A DNA stretch of 64,000 nucleotides, from the NCBI RefSeq assembly GCF_000745315.1, contig NZ_JQNQ01000001.1, positions 806,001 to 870,000 on the forward strand, read 5' to 3'. This DNA comes from Salegentibacter sp. Hel_I_6. GTDB lineage: Bacteria; Bacteroidota; Bacteroidia; Flavobacteriales; Flavobacteriaceae. Below the pieces are notes generated by a model that was not told the origin of the DNA, did no database searches, and saw only the letters and a list, made by a program, of their open reading frames with translations. Position numbers and translations under genes: made by a program. Position 1 is the stretch's first letter. The number at the start of each line of letters is the position of its first letter. Below, piece by piece: positions 26,275-34,551 of the stretch.

Positions 26275-27588
26275 CTAATTGATTTTTGTTGCTACAAGTT
26301 CCTGACCGGCTTGTTTGAAAATTAATTGGCCCTCATTAGCAGCATCTTTAGTGAATTCTATGCCTGAAGTACCATCAAAAAGGATCCCGGTGGTATAACT
26401 CACCAGGGGAGCTTTAAAACCTTCGGCAGTTAGGTAAAGAATATCATTCTCTCGCTTAATCGAAAATTTCAGGTTTGGACCTTCTAAATTATATTCCCCT
26501 ACAAAACCAGAAAACTCTTTTGCTATATCCTTTCTGAAATCTGTAATTGCCCTGCCATTTAGCAAGTCCATTAAATCTGCCAACAATACATTTTTTAGTA
26601 TCGTCCTGAACCTATTGTTATAGTAAAGCACCATATCGCCATTTTCAGGATTGTAATAGTTCCTATAGGCATACCCCTGATTGTTGCCCCCGTGACCTAT
26701 AAATGTTTTTCCATTCACTACCAATTTCTCTATTCCAAGACCGTAACTACCATTTTTGAAATCGATCATCAAAGCAAAGTTCTCCTTTGAGAGAAGCGTT
26801 TCTTTCTCATACAGATGCTCATAAAACCTGACCATATCTTCTAAACTGGAAGCAATTGAACCTGCAGCGAAAGCGTAGTTTGCAAAAAACTTATAATTGA
26901 TCCCACTGTAGACGTCTTTATACTCTTTTTCATTGGTAGGATGCACCAAATTCGGGATAGTTCTGGAAACGTAAGGATAGCTGTTGTACATTGAACAAGG
27001 TTCAAATATTCGCTTTTTCAGAAATTCGAAGTAGCTCTCATCATTGACTTTTTCCAATATTTCTCCCAGCAAAATGAAGTTAGTATTGGTATATTGGAAT
27101 TTGTCAATTTTAGAGGTATCCCTTTCTGGAACATTTCGAAAAAGGTCCTGCCTAAACAATTGATCATCGGGATCATCGTATGCATCCCACTCTTGATCGC
27201 CCACAATTTCACCAAACCCTGTTTGGTGCCGCAGCAATTGTTTGATCGTTACGGTACCATCAATATTGGGAATAGAGGACAAAAAACTCCCAATGGAATC
27301 TGATAATTTCAGGTTTCCTTTCTCCATCTCTTAAAGGATCAGAACAGCTGTAAAGGTTTTGGTGGCACTACCAATATTGAAAACCTTGTTTTGGTTTCCT
27401 TGTAAAAAGTTGATACGTTCTTCTGTATAAACAACATCCTTTTTCAATAAGATGCCCATGCGTAGGTTCATTTCTTCATAATAATGTTCATATTTATCCT
27501 TAACCTGCTCTAATTTTTCTTCTTGGGCAAAAGTGGTTTGGAAGATTATATAAGCTATAACAAACCATAAGTACTTCATTGTTCTCAT
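26275..27588 (-). pseudogene. serine hydrolase gene broken by one in-frame TAA
   Basis: From ATG 27588 a signal peptide (FVIAYIIFQTTFAQ) leads to NIGSATKTFTAVLIL, the SxxK site, and a TAA at 27331-27333. The same frame continues directly (EMEKGNLKLSDS, QLLRHQTGFGE, YTNTNFILLGEILEK, FIGHGGNNQGY) to 26275. In relatives the next residue is often Gln, so CAA to TAA is a likely mutation. Everything after the stop looks undamaged, with the Tyr motif and the HGG motif present. It is therefore a very recent pseudogene, or the stop is read through, or the downstream part restarts at ATG 27327 without its active Ser. Confidence 0.8.
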
Positions 27589-27651
27589 AACTATTATTCT
27601 AATTAGGTTATATATATTACATAGCTATACTATGTTTATAGGTAAAAAAAA

Positions 27652-28245
27652 TTATTTTGAAACTTTTCTTTTTAGCCTCAGCAATAGGGTGATTATAGTA
27701 TACAACGCAACAATAACAATCATCATCGCGGGGACAAACCAGTTCCCAAGCACTTCCCTAACCCCGGCTCGTTCCCGGCTTTCAGCATCCATCATTCCCA
27801 ACAATTGAAAAGAGCCTTCTTTAAAAAACAATCCGACTTCATTTGGATTGATGACTTTTGCAATTATAACAAACACAAAACCGAAAAGGATGAGATACAG
27901 GAATGCAAAGAATATATACACAAATCCGTTCGAGATATTTAAGGCTAATGCTTTAACTATATGTACGGGATTAAAAGTTTTGGTGGCCTGCTGAAGTTTT
28001 TTTTCAGCAATTAGCGGTTTTAAAACTTCCTCTGGAGAACCCAGATTTTCGGTTAATTTCAATAACCTATCCACTTCACTACCATCAGATTCCCTTTTCA
28101 TACCCTCATATATATGGCTATTGAATTCCAAGAGCACATCATGCCGATCCTCTTTAGTTAAAGTAGCTGTCGTTCGCTTTATCCTATTAATGTAGTCGTT
28201 GTAAATCTTTTGCGATGCAGATTGTTCAAAATTCAATGCTTTCAT
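27652..28245 (-). CDS. HAAS-domain membrane protein, PadR partner
   Basis: 197 residues. The N-terminal helical domain (10-90: YINRIKRTTATLTKEDRHDV, HIYEGMK, LTENLGSPEEVLKPLI) matches the HAAS (DUF1700-like) signalling domain, followed by two transmembrane helices (about 105-130 and 165-188). HAAS proteins usually pair with PadR-family regulators and modulate them from the membrane. Here the ATG overlaps the end of the padR-like gene by 4 bp, so they are cotranscribed. Confidence 0.75.
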   Translation of the reverse strand: MKALNFEQSASQKIYNDYINRIKRTTATLTKEDRHDVLLEFNSHIYEGMKRESDGSEVDRLLKLTENLGSPEEVLKPLIAEKKLQQATKTFNPVHIVKALALNISNGFVYIFFAFLYLILFGFVFVIIAKVINPNEVGLFFKEGSFQLLGMMDAESRERAGVREVLGNWFVPAMMIVIVALYTIITLLLRLKRKVSK

Positions 28246-28577
28246 TTTGATATCTTTTTAATGGATACTTCGAGTGCGTCCCAAAATATCTTCATCTGTT
28301 TCAATGTTTCTTCCCCTGTCGGGGTAAGGGTATAGTACTTTCTAGGGATGCCCGATTCCTGCTCTACCCATTTGGAGGTTACAAGGTTTTCTTTCTTGAG
28401 CCTATTCAACAAGGGATAAAGAGTACCTTCTGCAATTTCAATAGTAGTATTTTTCCTCACCTGTTCAATGAGTTCATAGCCATAAAATTCATTGCTCCGA
28501 AGAACATTTAAAACAATAAATGCCAAGGTCCCCTTTTTGACTTGTGATTTCCATTTATGTACAAACTCTTCGTTCAT
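28242..28577 (-). CDS. PadR-family transcriptional regulator
   Basis: About 111 residues from ATG 28577; an upstream TTG at 28595 would add six residues but lies inside the operator and is unlikely. The PadR winged helix is complete: KKGTLAFIVLNVLRSNEFYG, YELIEQVRKNTTIEIAEGTL, YPLLNRLKKENLV and PRKYYTLTPTGEE. It probably represses its own operon, which includes the HAAS protein and perhaps the serine hydrolases, through the palindrome at 28596-28618. Confidence 0.88.
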   Translation of the reverse strand: MNEEFVHKWKSQVKKGTLAFIVLNVLRSNEFYGYELIEQVRKNTTIEIAEGTLYPLLNRLKKENLVTSKWVEQESGIPRKYYTLTPTGEETLKQMKIFWDALEVSIKKISK

Positions 28578-28595
28578 TTCACAAACATAAAACAA

Positions 28596-28618
28596 AATAC
28601 ATTGTTAAACAATGTATT
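28596..28618 (-). promoter_or_regulatory. operator-like palindrome for the PadR regulator
   Basis: AATACATTGTT and AACAATGTATT are perfect inverted 11-base arms around a single base, starting 18 bp upstream of the padR-like ATG. PadR proteins bind ATGT...ACAT-type palindromes, and this one has ACATTGT/ACAATGT cores, so autoregulation is likely. Confidence 0.7.
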
Positions 28619-28707
28619 CGCCTTATAGAACTTCTATTTTCTAGGAATCATTGGTCAACCTAAAAAATACAAAAATCATAACGTTAAATACTATTTACTT
28701 TTTTACC

Positions 28708-28715
28708 TATATTTG
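28708..28715 (+). promoter_or_regulatory. TAnnTTTG promoter box of hipBA
   Basis: TATATTTG lies 18 bp upstream of the hipB ATG, matching the Bacteroidota -7 consensus TAnnTTTG. The flanks are AT-rich with partial dyads that could bind HipB. A clear -33 TTTG was not found. Confidence 0.5.
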
Positions 28716-28733
28716 TAAAATATATTTAATGTT

Positions 28734-29054
28734 ATGTCTAGAAACAGTATTATTTTACTACCTAAAAATAAGAAGCTTTTACAAGCAGTAGGAGAAAATA
28801 TTAAGTTAGCCCGCTTACGGAGGAAACTGACGATGGATCAGGTTTCAGAACGAGCAGGGATTTCCCGTCCAACACTTTCTTCTCTAGAAAAAGGAAGTCC
28901 TTCAATTTCTTTAGGTATTATTCTCCAAGTTTTATTAGTATTAGGATTGGAGAAGGATATATTGTTTTTGGCCGGAGATGATGTATTGGGTAGAAAAATA
29001 CAGGATGCCAATCTAACTGTAAAGGAACGTGGCCCAAAAAACACCAAGAAATAA
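28734..29054 (+). CDS. hipB: HipB-like antitoxin (Xre helix-turn-helix)
   Basis: 106 residues. The Xre domain (about 18-75) shows VGENIKLARLRRKLTMDQVS, ERAGISRPTLSSLEKGSPS and SLGIILQVLLVLGLE. It binds its own promoter and neutralises the kinase toxin encoded next. The TAA overlaps the hipA ATG by one base. The Lys-rich tail (TVKERGPKNTKK) is typical of the extended antitoxin end. Confidence 0.85.
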   Translation: MSRNSIILLPKNKKLLQAVGENIKLARLRRKLTMDQVSERAGISRPTLSSLEKGSPSISLGIILQVLLVLGLEKDILFLAGDDVLGRKIQDANLTVKERGPKNTKK

Positions 29055-30316
29055 TGGCACTGGAACGAAAAGAAATAATGGTATACGCGCATTGGGATGG
29101 AATTGAAGCTCCATTCTTAATGGGAAGTTTATATGCAACGCCATCCAGAGGCAAAGAAATATTTTCCTTTGAATATGATAAAGGATGGTTACAATCTAAT
29201 TATGCCCAGATCATAGATCCAGACTTGCAATTGTTCGAAGGCGCTCAGTACCTGAATGATGAAAAATCCAATTTCGGAATTTTTTTAGATTCTTCACCTG
29301 ATCGTTGGGGACGGGTACTGATGATGCGTAAAGAGGCTGCTAAAGCCAGGAAAGAAGAACGCCGACCTAAAACTTTAATGGAATCTGATTATCTTCTCGG
29401 AGTTTACGACAATAACCGAATGGGAGGACTTCGTTTTAAAATAGCACAGGCTGGTGCCTTTTTAGATGATGATGAAGCTATGGCCGCCCCACCTTTTGCT
29501 GTACTTCGAGATCTTGAATTTGCCAGCTTACAACTAGAGAAAGAAGATGCTCCAGATAACCCAGAATATCTAAAATGGCTCAATATGCTAATGGCTCCGG
29601 GGTCTTCCTTAGGAGGTGCAAGACCAAAGGCCAATATTAAAGATATTGATGGCGGTTTATGGATTGCTAAATTTCCAAGTCAAAATGATCGCCAGGATAT
29701 GGGCGCCTGGGAAATGCTAGCGTATCGACTTGCCATTCAATCCGATATTGAAATGGCACCGTCAAGAGTACAAAAATTTTCACACCACCAACATACATTT
29801 CTAACACAACGATTTGATCGTAAAAATGACGGTAACCGCATTCACTTTGCTTCTGCAATGACTTTATTAGGATATACTGATGGAACGGATTATCAAGATG
29901 GGGTTAGTTATTTAGAGCTGCTGGAATTTTTAATGCAGAATGGGGCTGATGTTGATAATGACCTCCGGAGGTTATGGAGACGTATTGCGTTTAATGTTTG
30001 TATTTCGAATACGGATGATCACCTTCGCAATCACGGATTCCTATTAACGGATTCCGGTTGGATACTTTCGCCGGCTTATGATATCAATCCAACTCTGAAC
30101 GGCACCGGTTTAAAACTTAATATTTCAGAAAATGACAATGCTTTGGATTTAGACTTGGTAAGGGAAGTCGCTCCTTATTTCCGGTTAAAAGAAAAAGAAG
30201 CCAATGCTATTATCAATAAAATTCAGCAGAATGTAGGTCAGTGGCACCAAATAGCAGCGGATCTGGGTATTCCAAGAAATGAAATGGAATTAATGAAACA
30301 TGCGTTTAAACATTAA
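29054..30316 (+). CDS. hipA: HipA-like kinase toxin
   Basis: 420 residues. It has the HipA N-terminal domain (FSFEYDKGWL, DSSPDRWGRVLM), the P-loop-like region PGSSLGGARPKANIKD, WIAKFPSQND, and kinase motifs FLTQRFDRK, the catalytic NTDDHLRNHGFLL (Asp as base, Asn for metal) and LSPAYDINP (DxN-type metal site). It probably phosphorylates a tRNA ligase or another target when HipB is lost, arresting growth. All motifs are intact, so the pair should be functional. Known as a persistence and anti-phage module on mobile elements. Confidence 0.9.
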   Translation: MALERKEIMVYAHWDGIEAPFLMGSLYATPSRGKEIFSFEYDKGWLQSNYAQIIDPDLQLFEGAQYLNDEKSNFGIFLDSSPDRWGRVLMMRKEAAKARKEERRPKTLMESDYLLGVYDNNRMGGLRFKIAQAGAFLDDDEAMAAPPFAVLRDLEFASLQLEKEDAPDNPEYLKWLNMLMAPGSSLGGARPKANIKDIDGGLWIAKFPSQNDRQDMGAWEMLAYRLAIQSDIEMAPSRVQKFSHHQHTFLTQRFDRKNDGNRIHFASAMTLLGYTDGTDYQDGVSYLELLEFLMQNGADVDNDLRRLWRRIAFNVCISNTDDHLRNHGFLLTDSGWILSPAYDINPTLNGTGLKLNISENDNALDLDLVREVAPYFRLKEKEANAIINKIQQNVGQWHQIAADLGIPRNEMELMKHAFKH

Positions 30317-30348
30317 AATAGTTCATCAATACAATTTCTTATTTTAAA

Positions 30349-30462
30349 ATGATATTCTTTGAAATCCAGAGAAATGTCAAATTGAAAATGCTGGAAGGCG
30401 AATTACCCTATCTGTTTACAAAATCGGAAGCCGAAATTTGTTTTTTAAAATTAGAAGTGTAG
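30349..30462 (+). CDS. 37-codon open frame, possibly a gene remnant
   Basis: ATG 30349 to TAG 30462, 32 bp after hipA. The product (MIFFEIQRNVKLKMLEGELP at its start) has no family I recognise and converges with the minus-strand AbiEii-like pseudogene, ending one base before it. It may be the end of a lost gene. Confidence 0.2.
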   Translation: MIFFEIQRNVKLKMLEGELPYLFTKSEAEICFLKLEV

Positions 30463-30463
30463 T

Positions 30464-30960
30464 TTAGGAGGTAAACAATATTTCAAAATCATGACTCATT
30501 CGAGGATCATTTCCTCCCCGACCTTCAAAAGCTGCAAACTTAGTTACTAAAAAATAAGGAAAGGTAAGAATCCTGATTGGCACCTTTTCGACTTCTATGG
30601 TTATTGAGTTTTCAAATCCCGGTTCAAACCAGGGATTTGCCGGAGCCGACCCCACCTCGGTAGTAGACATTACGTCCACTTTAATTTCTTTTAACCTGAA
30701 TCTACAAATAACGTCGTCTCTGCAGATTGTACAAAACCTTTATTTTCAAGTGCCACACGTAGTTTTTCGAGCTCTCCAACATTTGCAATCTCCAAAGTAA
30801 TATCAATATCTTTTGTTGGCCTTACATCCTCGGCTGCCGGATCATCGATATAAAGACTTACCATGGCACCACCGACATAAACTACATTTTTATTCAGTTC
30901 TCCTAACGCGACCGCAACCTTACTGGTGGCTTTGCGATTTATTATAGTATTTTTTAGCAT
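30464..30960 (-). pseudogene. AbiEii-like nucleotidyltransferase toxin, frameshifted
   Basis: The first frame (from 30960) carries NVVYVGGAMVSLYI and RPTKDIDITLEI, the G(G/S)...DxD nucleotidyltransferase signature of AbiEii-type toxins, and stops at 30691 after LFVDSG. The next frame holds the natural continuation, DDVICRFRLKEIKVDVMST and PANPWFEPGFE, to 30464. The frames join near 30715-30725, where one base seems to be missing (SAE|DDVICRF). The toxin is therefore inactivated by a single-base deletion while its antitoxin gene remains open. Confidence 0.75.
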
Positions 30961-31466
30961 AGACGATTTTTCAATTCTACAATAGCGAGGTTTTTTTCAC
31001 GAGCTCTTCCGACTCTTAGTACATCGCAAAGAGACATTAGCTCATAAAACTTCTTATCCTTTAAACAAGCTTCGGGAACGTTAGGATGTAATGGCTCAAT
31101 TGATTGCCCTCTTAAGTCACCTTTACCATATGGCCATACATAAGCCTCCTGACTTTCAATAACTTCATTTAATGGTGGTGCCGAATGTGCCGTTGCTACT
31201 CCTCGTACCAATGCCCCAGGTTTTTGAGGATAAACATATGATAATCCATATTGAAGAAAATCCAGAATAGCTGTTTTCATTAATCGTTTTTTGTCCGGAA
31301 AAATTAAGCCCGCAATTACCGATCTATTAATACTTTCACTAATCTCACTTCCACTTATACCAAGCTCATATGAGAGATCTTTCATATACCAGCTCCTATC
31401 CTGCTTTGCTGCAATTTTAAGAAGTATCACTATGTCGTGCGGTCTCATTCCGCTATGTTTCTTCAT
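30954..31466 (-). CDS. AbiEi-like winged-helix antitoxin
   Basis: 170 residues. An N-terminal winged helix (MRPHDIVILLKIAAKQDRSW, YMKDLSYELGISGSEISESI) is followed by a domain with AILDFLQYGLSYVYPQKPGA and VATAHSAPPLNEVI. It is located directly upstream of, and overlapping by 7 bp, a nucleotidyltransferase toxin gene, as in AbiE-like type IV toxin-antitoxin pairs. It probably represses the operon through the palindrome at 31508-31533. The exact family is inferred from partner and fold. Confidence 0.7.
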   Translation of the reverse strand: MKKHSGMRPHDIVILLKIAAKQDRSWYMKDLSYELGISGSEISESINRSVIAGLIFPDKKRLMKTAILDFLQYGLSYVYPQKPGALVRGVATAHSAPPLNEVIESQEAYVWPYGKGDLRGQSIEPLHPNVPEACLKDKKFYELMSLCDVLRVGRAREKNLAIVELKNRLC

Positions 31467-31507
31467 GGTGTTGCTATTTAAGTATTACCAAAAATAGAAT
31501 ATTTCTC

Positions 31508-31533
31508 AATTCGCGATTCGCGAATCGCGAATT
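31508..31533 (-). promoter_or_regulatory. perfect 26-bp palindromic operator upstream of the AbiEi-like gene
   Basis: AATTCGCGATTCG at 31508-31520 is followed at once by its exact reverse complement. Within it the TTCGCGA/TCGCGAA element appears in several nested overlaps, so it could hold two regulator dimers. It is 42 bp upstream of the ATG of the winged-helix gene and stands out as CpG-rich in AT-rich DNA. Confidence 0.75.
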
Positions 31534-31887
31534 ACGATATGTTAATCATTTAATCCACAGTAAGAGTGATTCCATTTACCATTCCCAATGTACGGATATC
31601 ATCGAGAAATAGTTTTTTCATATATTCTGATTTATAGCATTTTAAGGGATTTAAAAAAACGGAGAACAAAAAACTACCAAAAACAAAAAAAGCCTTGAAA
31701 ATAAAAAATTTAATAAACCAATTAATAAGGCTTTAAGCTTTTGACCTTGAACTAGTCATTTAATATTATATCTATTCTGAGGGTTTTAAGAACACCACCA
31801 CTTTCATTATCCCAATTTTCGATGTATAAAAAGCCTTGAGAACAAAATTGGTCAAATGCCTACTATCAGATTTTATTTAATCTCTAA
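31534..31887. other. intergenic region with a 5' gene fragment and a terminator
   Basis: On the minus strand 31550-31621 reads MKKLFLDDIRT and then diverges and stops after 23 codons. The start looks like that of small receiver-like (cREC) proteins, so it is a likely fragment. At about 31689-31736 AAAGCCTT and AAGGCTTT form a hairpin that could end transcripts of the integrase. A second copy of AAAAGCCTTGA lies near 31826, indicating a small local duplication. Confidence 0.4.
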
Positions 31888-33126
31888 TTAAATATTAGGC
31901 TTCCAATTTCTAAGCTTCCGACTAAGTTCAGACATATCCTGACTTAATTTATCTTCAAGGACTCGCGCATATATTTGGGTTGTTGCTATTTTCGTATGTC
32001 CCAAAAGCTTAGAGACAGTTTCTATGGGAACCCCATTGGAAAGCGTAACGGTAGTAGCAAAAGTATGCCTGGCCATATGGAAGGTTAAATTCTTCTTGAT
32101 ATCACAAAGATCCGCAACTTCCTTTAAATAAAGATTAACCTTAACATTGGTTATAACCGGCAAAAGACTTTGGCTTATTTCTGTCATTGGATGATCCTCA
32201 TACTTTTCGAGTATCTCTAAAGCTTTATCCAGTAAAGGTATCTTAACTTTGGCTTTAGTCTTATTTCTTGAAGTGAAAAGCCATTTATGGCCGTCCAGAC
32301 CATTCCTGACATTATCCTTAGTTAGATCATTCATATCTGTAAAACTGATCCCAGTATAACAGCTGAAAACAAATAAATCCCTCACCCTATCCAAACGGTC
32401 ATTATAAAAATTAAAATCCTCGATTTGTTTTAACTCACTAAGATTTAGAAAGTCTCGTTCCTTTTTTTGAAAAGTAGGTTTCCATCGTATAAACGGGTCC
32501 TTTTCAACCCATTCCAAATGAAAAGCAAGAGTTACTATTTTACGAAGTCTCTGTAAATGCTTCATTACCGTGTTATGACTCATGGCATTCACATGGCCTT
32601 TTGGCCAGTAGTTAAAAAGGAAATTCGCAAAGTCATTGATAAACTTATAATTAAGTTCGTTCAGATAAATAGTGGTCGTCTTAAGTTCTTCGTTTAAGAA
32701 TTTAAGAACATATTTCTCTGTAACACCGAAATTACGGATGGTTCCTCTGGTAAGCGTTTTCTCAATCTTTTGCTTGTGATACTCTAAAATATCTAACAAG
32801 GTTTTATCTCTAGGCCCTTCGCCTAAAAAATTTGATTTAAGAAGGTCTGCGGTTACTTTTTTATTCTGGAACCTTAAGTCTTGGTAATTCTGAAAAATCT
32901 TAGTTCTGGTCTCCGAAATGAGATTATTAGCTTCCCTAGCTTGTTTAGAATTACCATCGACACGTTGTGTTGAAGGATCCCAAAGATCGAATGGAACTTT
33001 AGATTTTAAACTAATGTTTACTCTACGGCTATCTAGAGAAATTCGAACATAGAGATTTGTTTGATTGTTTTTCACTCTGGAAGCATACACCCAGAATAAG
33101 ATAGAAAATGTTTTAGAAGTACGCAT
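31888..33126 (-). CDS. tyrosine recombinase (integrase)
   Basis: 412 residues, the standard size of Bacteroidota element integrases. Arm-binding and SAM-like core-binding domains (about 1-210) precede the catalytic domain with CYTGISFTDMNDL (the usual catalytic Arg position reads Ile-Ser here, as in a subset of Bacteroidota integrases), KTKAKVKIPLL (Lys strand), HMARHTFATT (HxxR), LLGHTKIATTQIYARV (final His and Tyr). It is 230 bp from the 3' end of tRNA-Arg, the usual target type, and reads away from it, so it probably belongs to an element inserted there. Confidence 0.9.
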   Translation of the reverse strand: MRTSKTFSILFWVYASRVKNNQTNLYVRISLDSRRVNISLKSKVPFDLWDPSTQRVDGNSKQAREANNLISETRTKIFQNYQDLRFQNKKVTADLLKSNFLGEGPRDKTLLDILEYHKQKIEKTLTRGTIRNFGVTEKYVLKFLNEELKTTTIYLNELNYKFINDFANFLFNYWPKGHVNAMSHNTVMKHLQRLRKIVTLAFHLEWVEKDPFIRWKPTFQKKERDFLNLSELKQIEDFNFYNDRLDRVRDLFVFSCYTGISFTDMNDLTKDNVRNGLDGHKWLFTSRNKTKAKVKIPLLDKALEILEKYEDHPMTEISQSLLPVITNVKVNLYLKEVADLCDIKKNLTFHMARHTFATTVTLSNGVPIETVSKLLGHTKIATTQIYARVLEDKLSQDMSELSRKLRNWKPNI

Positions 33127-33203
33127 AGGTATCGTCTTTAAATTAATATTCAGTTAAGACGAAAGTCAAACCCACAAAAAAATTTAAGCTACTGGTAATC
33201 AAA

Positions 33204-33221
33204 CTGTCAACATGTTGACAG
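33204..33221. promoter_or_regulatory. perfect 18-bp palindrome between integrase and tRNA
   Basis: CTGTCAACATGTTGACAG is a perfect palindrome, and its half site recurs as ATGTTGACG at 33232-33240. Lying 80-110 bp upstream of the integrase start and near the presumed attachment site, it may bind an excisionase or repressor, or serve as an integrase arm site. Confidence 0.5.
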
Positions 33222-33296
33222 GATAAATTTTATGTTGACGATTTGTTAGATATTAAATATAATAAAAGTCTCTCTAACAAAAGCTCTAAAAAACAT

Positions 33297-33330
33297 AAAA
33301 CCCTGTAAATCATAGCATTTACAGGGTTTT
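33297..33330 (-). terminator. terminator after tRNA-Arg
   Basis: AAAACCCTGTAAAT pairs exactly with ATTTACAGGGTTTT around the loop CATAGC, ending in T residues on the minus strand, 25 bp after the tRNA. It probably ends the tRNA transcript. Confidence 0.75.
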
Positions 33331-33354
33331 GATATCATTTGAATTCTCTAAAAG

Positions 33355-33428
33355 TGACCTTGCCAGGATTCAAACCTGGAACCTCCTGAGCCGTAATCAG
33401 GTGCGCTATTCAGTTGCGCCACAAGGCC
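33355..33428 (-). tRNA. tRNA-Arg (ACG)
   Basis: All four arms fold: acceptor GGCCTTG/CAAGGTC, D stem GCGC/GCGC, anticodon stem CCTGA/TCAGG with loop TTACGGC (anticodon ACG), T stem CCAGG/CCTGG with TTTGAAT. Discriminator A; CCA is not encoded. Its 3' end faces the integrase, so it is the likely attachment site of the accessory element on the left. Confidence 0.95.
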
Positions 33429-33523
33429 ATTAATTATTGCTTTCCCTAAGTGGTTAAGCGGCTGCAAATATATTATTATTTTTAAAAACTGAAAACTAAA
33501 TCCTATATTTTTTGAATAAAAAA

Positions 33524-33543
33524 GGACCTCTTAATAGAGGTCC
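33524..33543 (-). terminator. terminator of the M57-type protease gene
   Basis: GGACCTCT-TAAT-AGAGGTCC forms an eight-base-pair hairpin followed by a T run on the minus strand, 26 bp after the stop at 33569. Confidence 0.8.
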
Positions 33544-33568
33544 CGTGTTCAGTTCAGTTTATTAGTGT

Positions 33569-34423
33569 TTAGTATAAATATTCTAAGGCTACAACATCAT
33601 TAGGACCGAAATTACCATCTTCGTTCGCACTGAAACAAGAAAGCATTATGGATTCCGGATCTAACCTAAATGGTGTACCGGGAATATGTACAGCACCGCT
33701 TGGGTTTGCCAACTCTCCGAAACTTGGTCTTCCACAACTTTGTCTGGTAAACCAGTCGGTATGGCGCAGACCTAAAGTATGGCCAATCTCATGAGCCATA
33801 ACGTGGGTGTTGGTTCCAAGGCTAAATTGTTCCATTCCTGAAAAGATCTGAACCTGTCCAAAAGGATTACCTGCACTTGGGAAACCTGCTACACCACCAG
33901 CAGCACCGTTAGGATTCTGAAAAACCAAGATATCTGCAGCTTGTTGATTAGTGCTAAATTCCAAGGTGAAATCAAGCCCTATATTTAAATCGTTGTAATT
34001 ATCAACTGCAGCTTGTAAGGCATCGCGTTGTTTTTGAGTAAGATTTTGGTTAGCACCGGTACCAGTCCAACCCACAATATTGATAGTTCTAGGAGCGCTT
34101 ACCAGATTATAGGTTCTATACTGCTTACTTGTAATATTACCAGGTTGCATCGCTTCAAGTTGCTCTGCGTCAATGGCGATATCGCCTTCAACTATAAAAG
34201 TTTGTTTTTTCGTACCGTCAGGTAATAAAAATTCTGAAATCTCTACATTTTCAGTATTGAAGTTAAGAGCTTCCAGTTTGGAAAGAACTGCTTTTGAAAT
34301 TTTGTCCTGAGAAATGGCTTCTGCCTCAGCTTCAGGTGTGGTATTTTCTATATCTTCCTGTTGGCAGGAAATGCTAACAAGACTTACAGTAAAAACAGCT
34401 AATAATAAGTTTTTTAATTTCAT
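33569..34423 (-). CDS. secreted zinc metalloprotease lipoprotein (M57/HEIGH type)
   Basis: 284 residues. Lipobox SLVSISCQQ, an N-terminal propeptide-like part (25-105), and a metzincin-like catalytic domain with HVMAHEIGHTLGLRHTDW (about 207-224), which gives the HExxHxxGxxH zinc site. Two Cys (CGRPSFGELAN; LSCFSAN) may form a disulfide. It probably cuts peptides at the cell surface. It has its own terminator and lies alone next to tRNA-Arg at the border of the core region. Confidence 0.85.
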   Translation of the reverse strand: MKLKNLLLAVFTVSLVSISCQQEDIENTTPEAEAEAISQDKISKAVLSKLEALNFNTENVEISEFLLPDGTKKQTFIVEGDIAIDAEQLEAMQPGNITSKQYRTYNLVSAPRTINIVGWTGTGANQNLTQKQRDALQAAVDNYNDLNIGLDFTLEFSTNQQAADILVFQNPNGAAGGVAGFPSAGNPFGQVQIFSGMEQFSLGTNTHVMAHEIGHTLGLRHTDWFTRQSCGRPSFGELANPSGAVHIPGTPFRLDPESIMLSCFSANEDGNFGPNDVVALEYLY

Positions 34424-34551
34424 AATTTTTAGTTTAAGTTTGATCTGAACTGATTTATTACTTAAACTTAACTATAATACCATTAGCACTAACAATGTCT
34501 TAATAAAAAATTTAAATATTTAATATTATTGTAAGTTTTTTCTTAATTACA

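Noticed and set aside
2201..27333. TAA reassigned to an amino acid
   Set aside because: Core genes and most accessory genes in the window end in TAA at the expected protein length, so TAA is a true stop in this genome.
30349..30462. A real gene after hipA
   Set aside because: Only 37 codons, no family, no clear ribosome-binding context; kept as a low-confidence remnant only.
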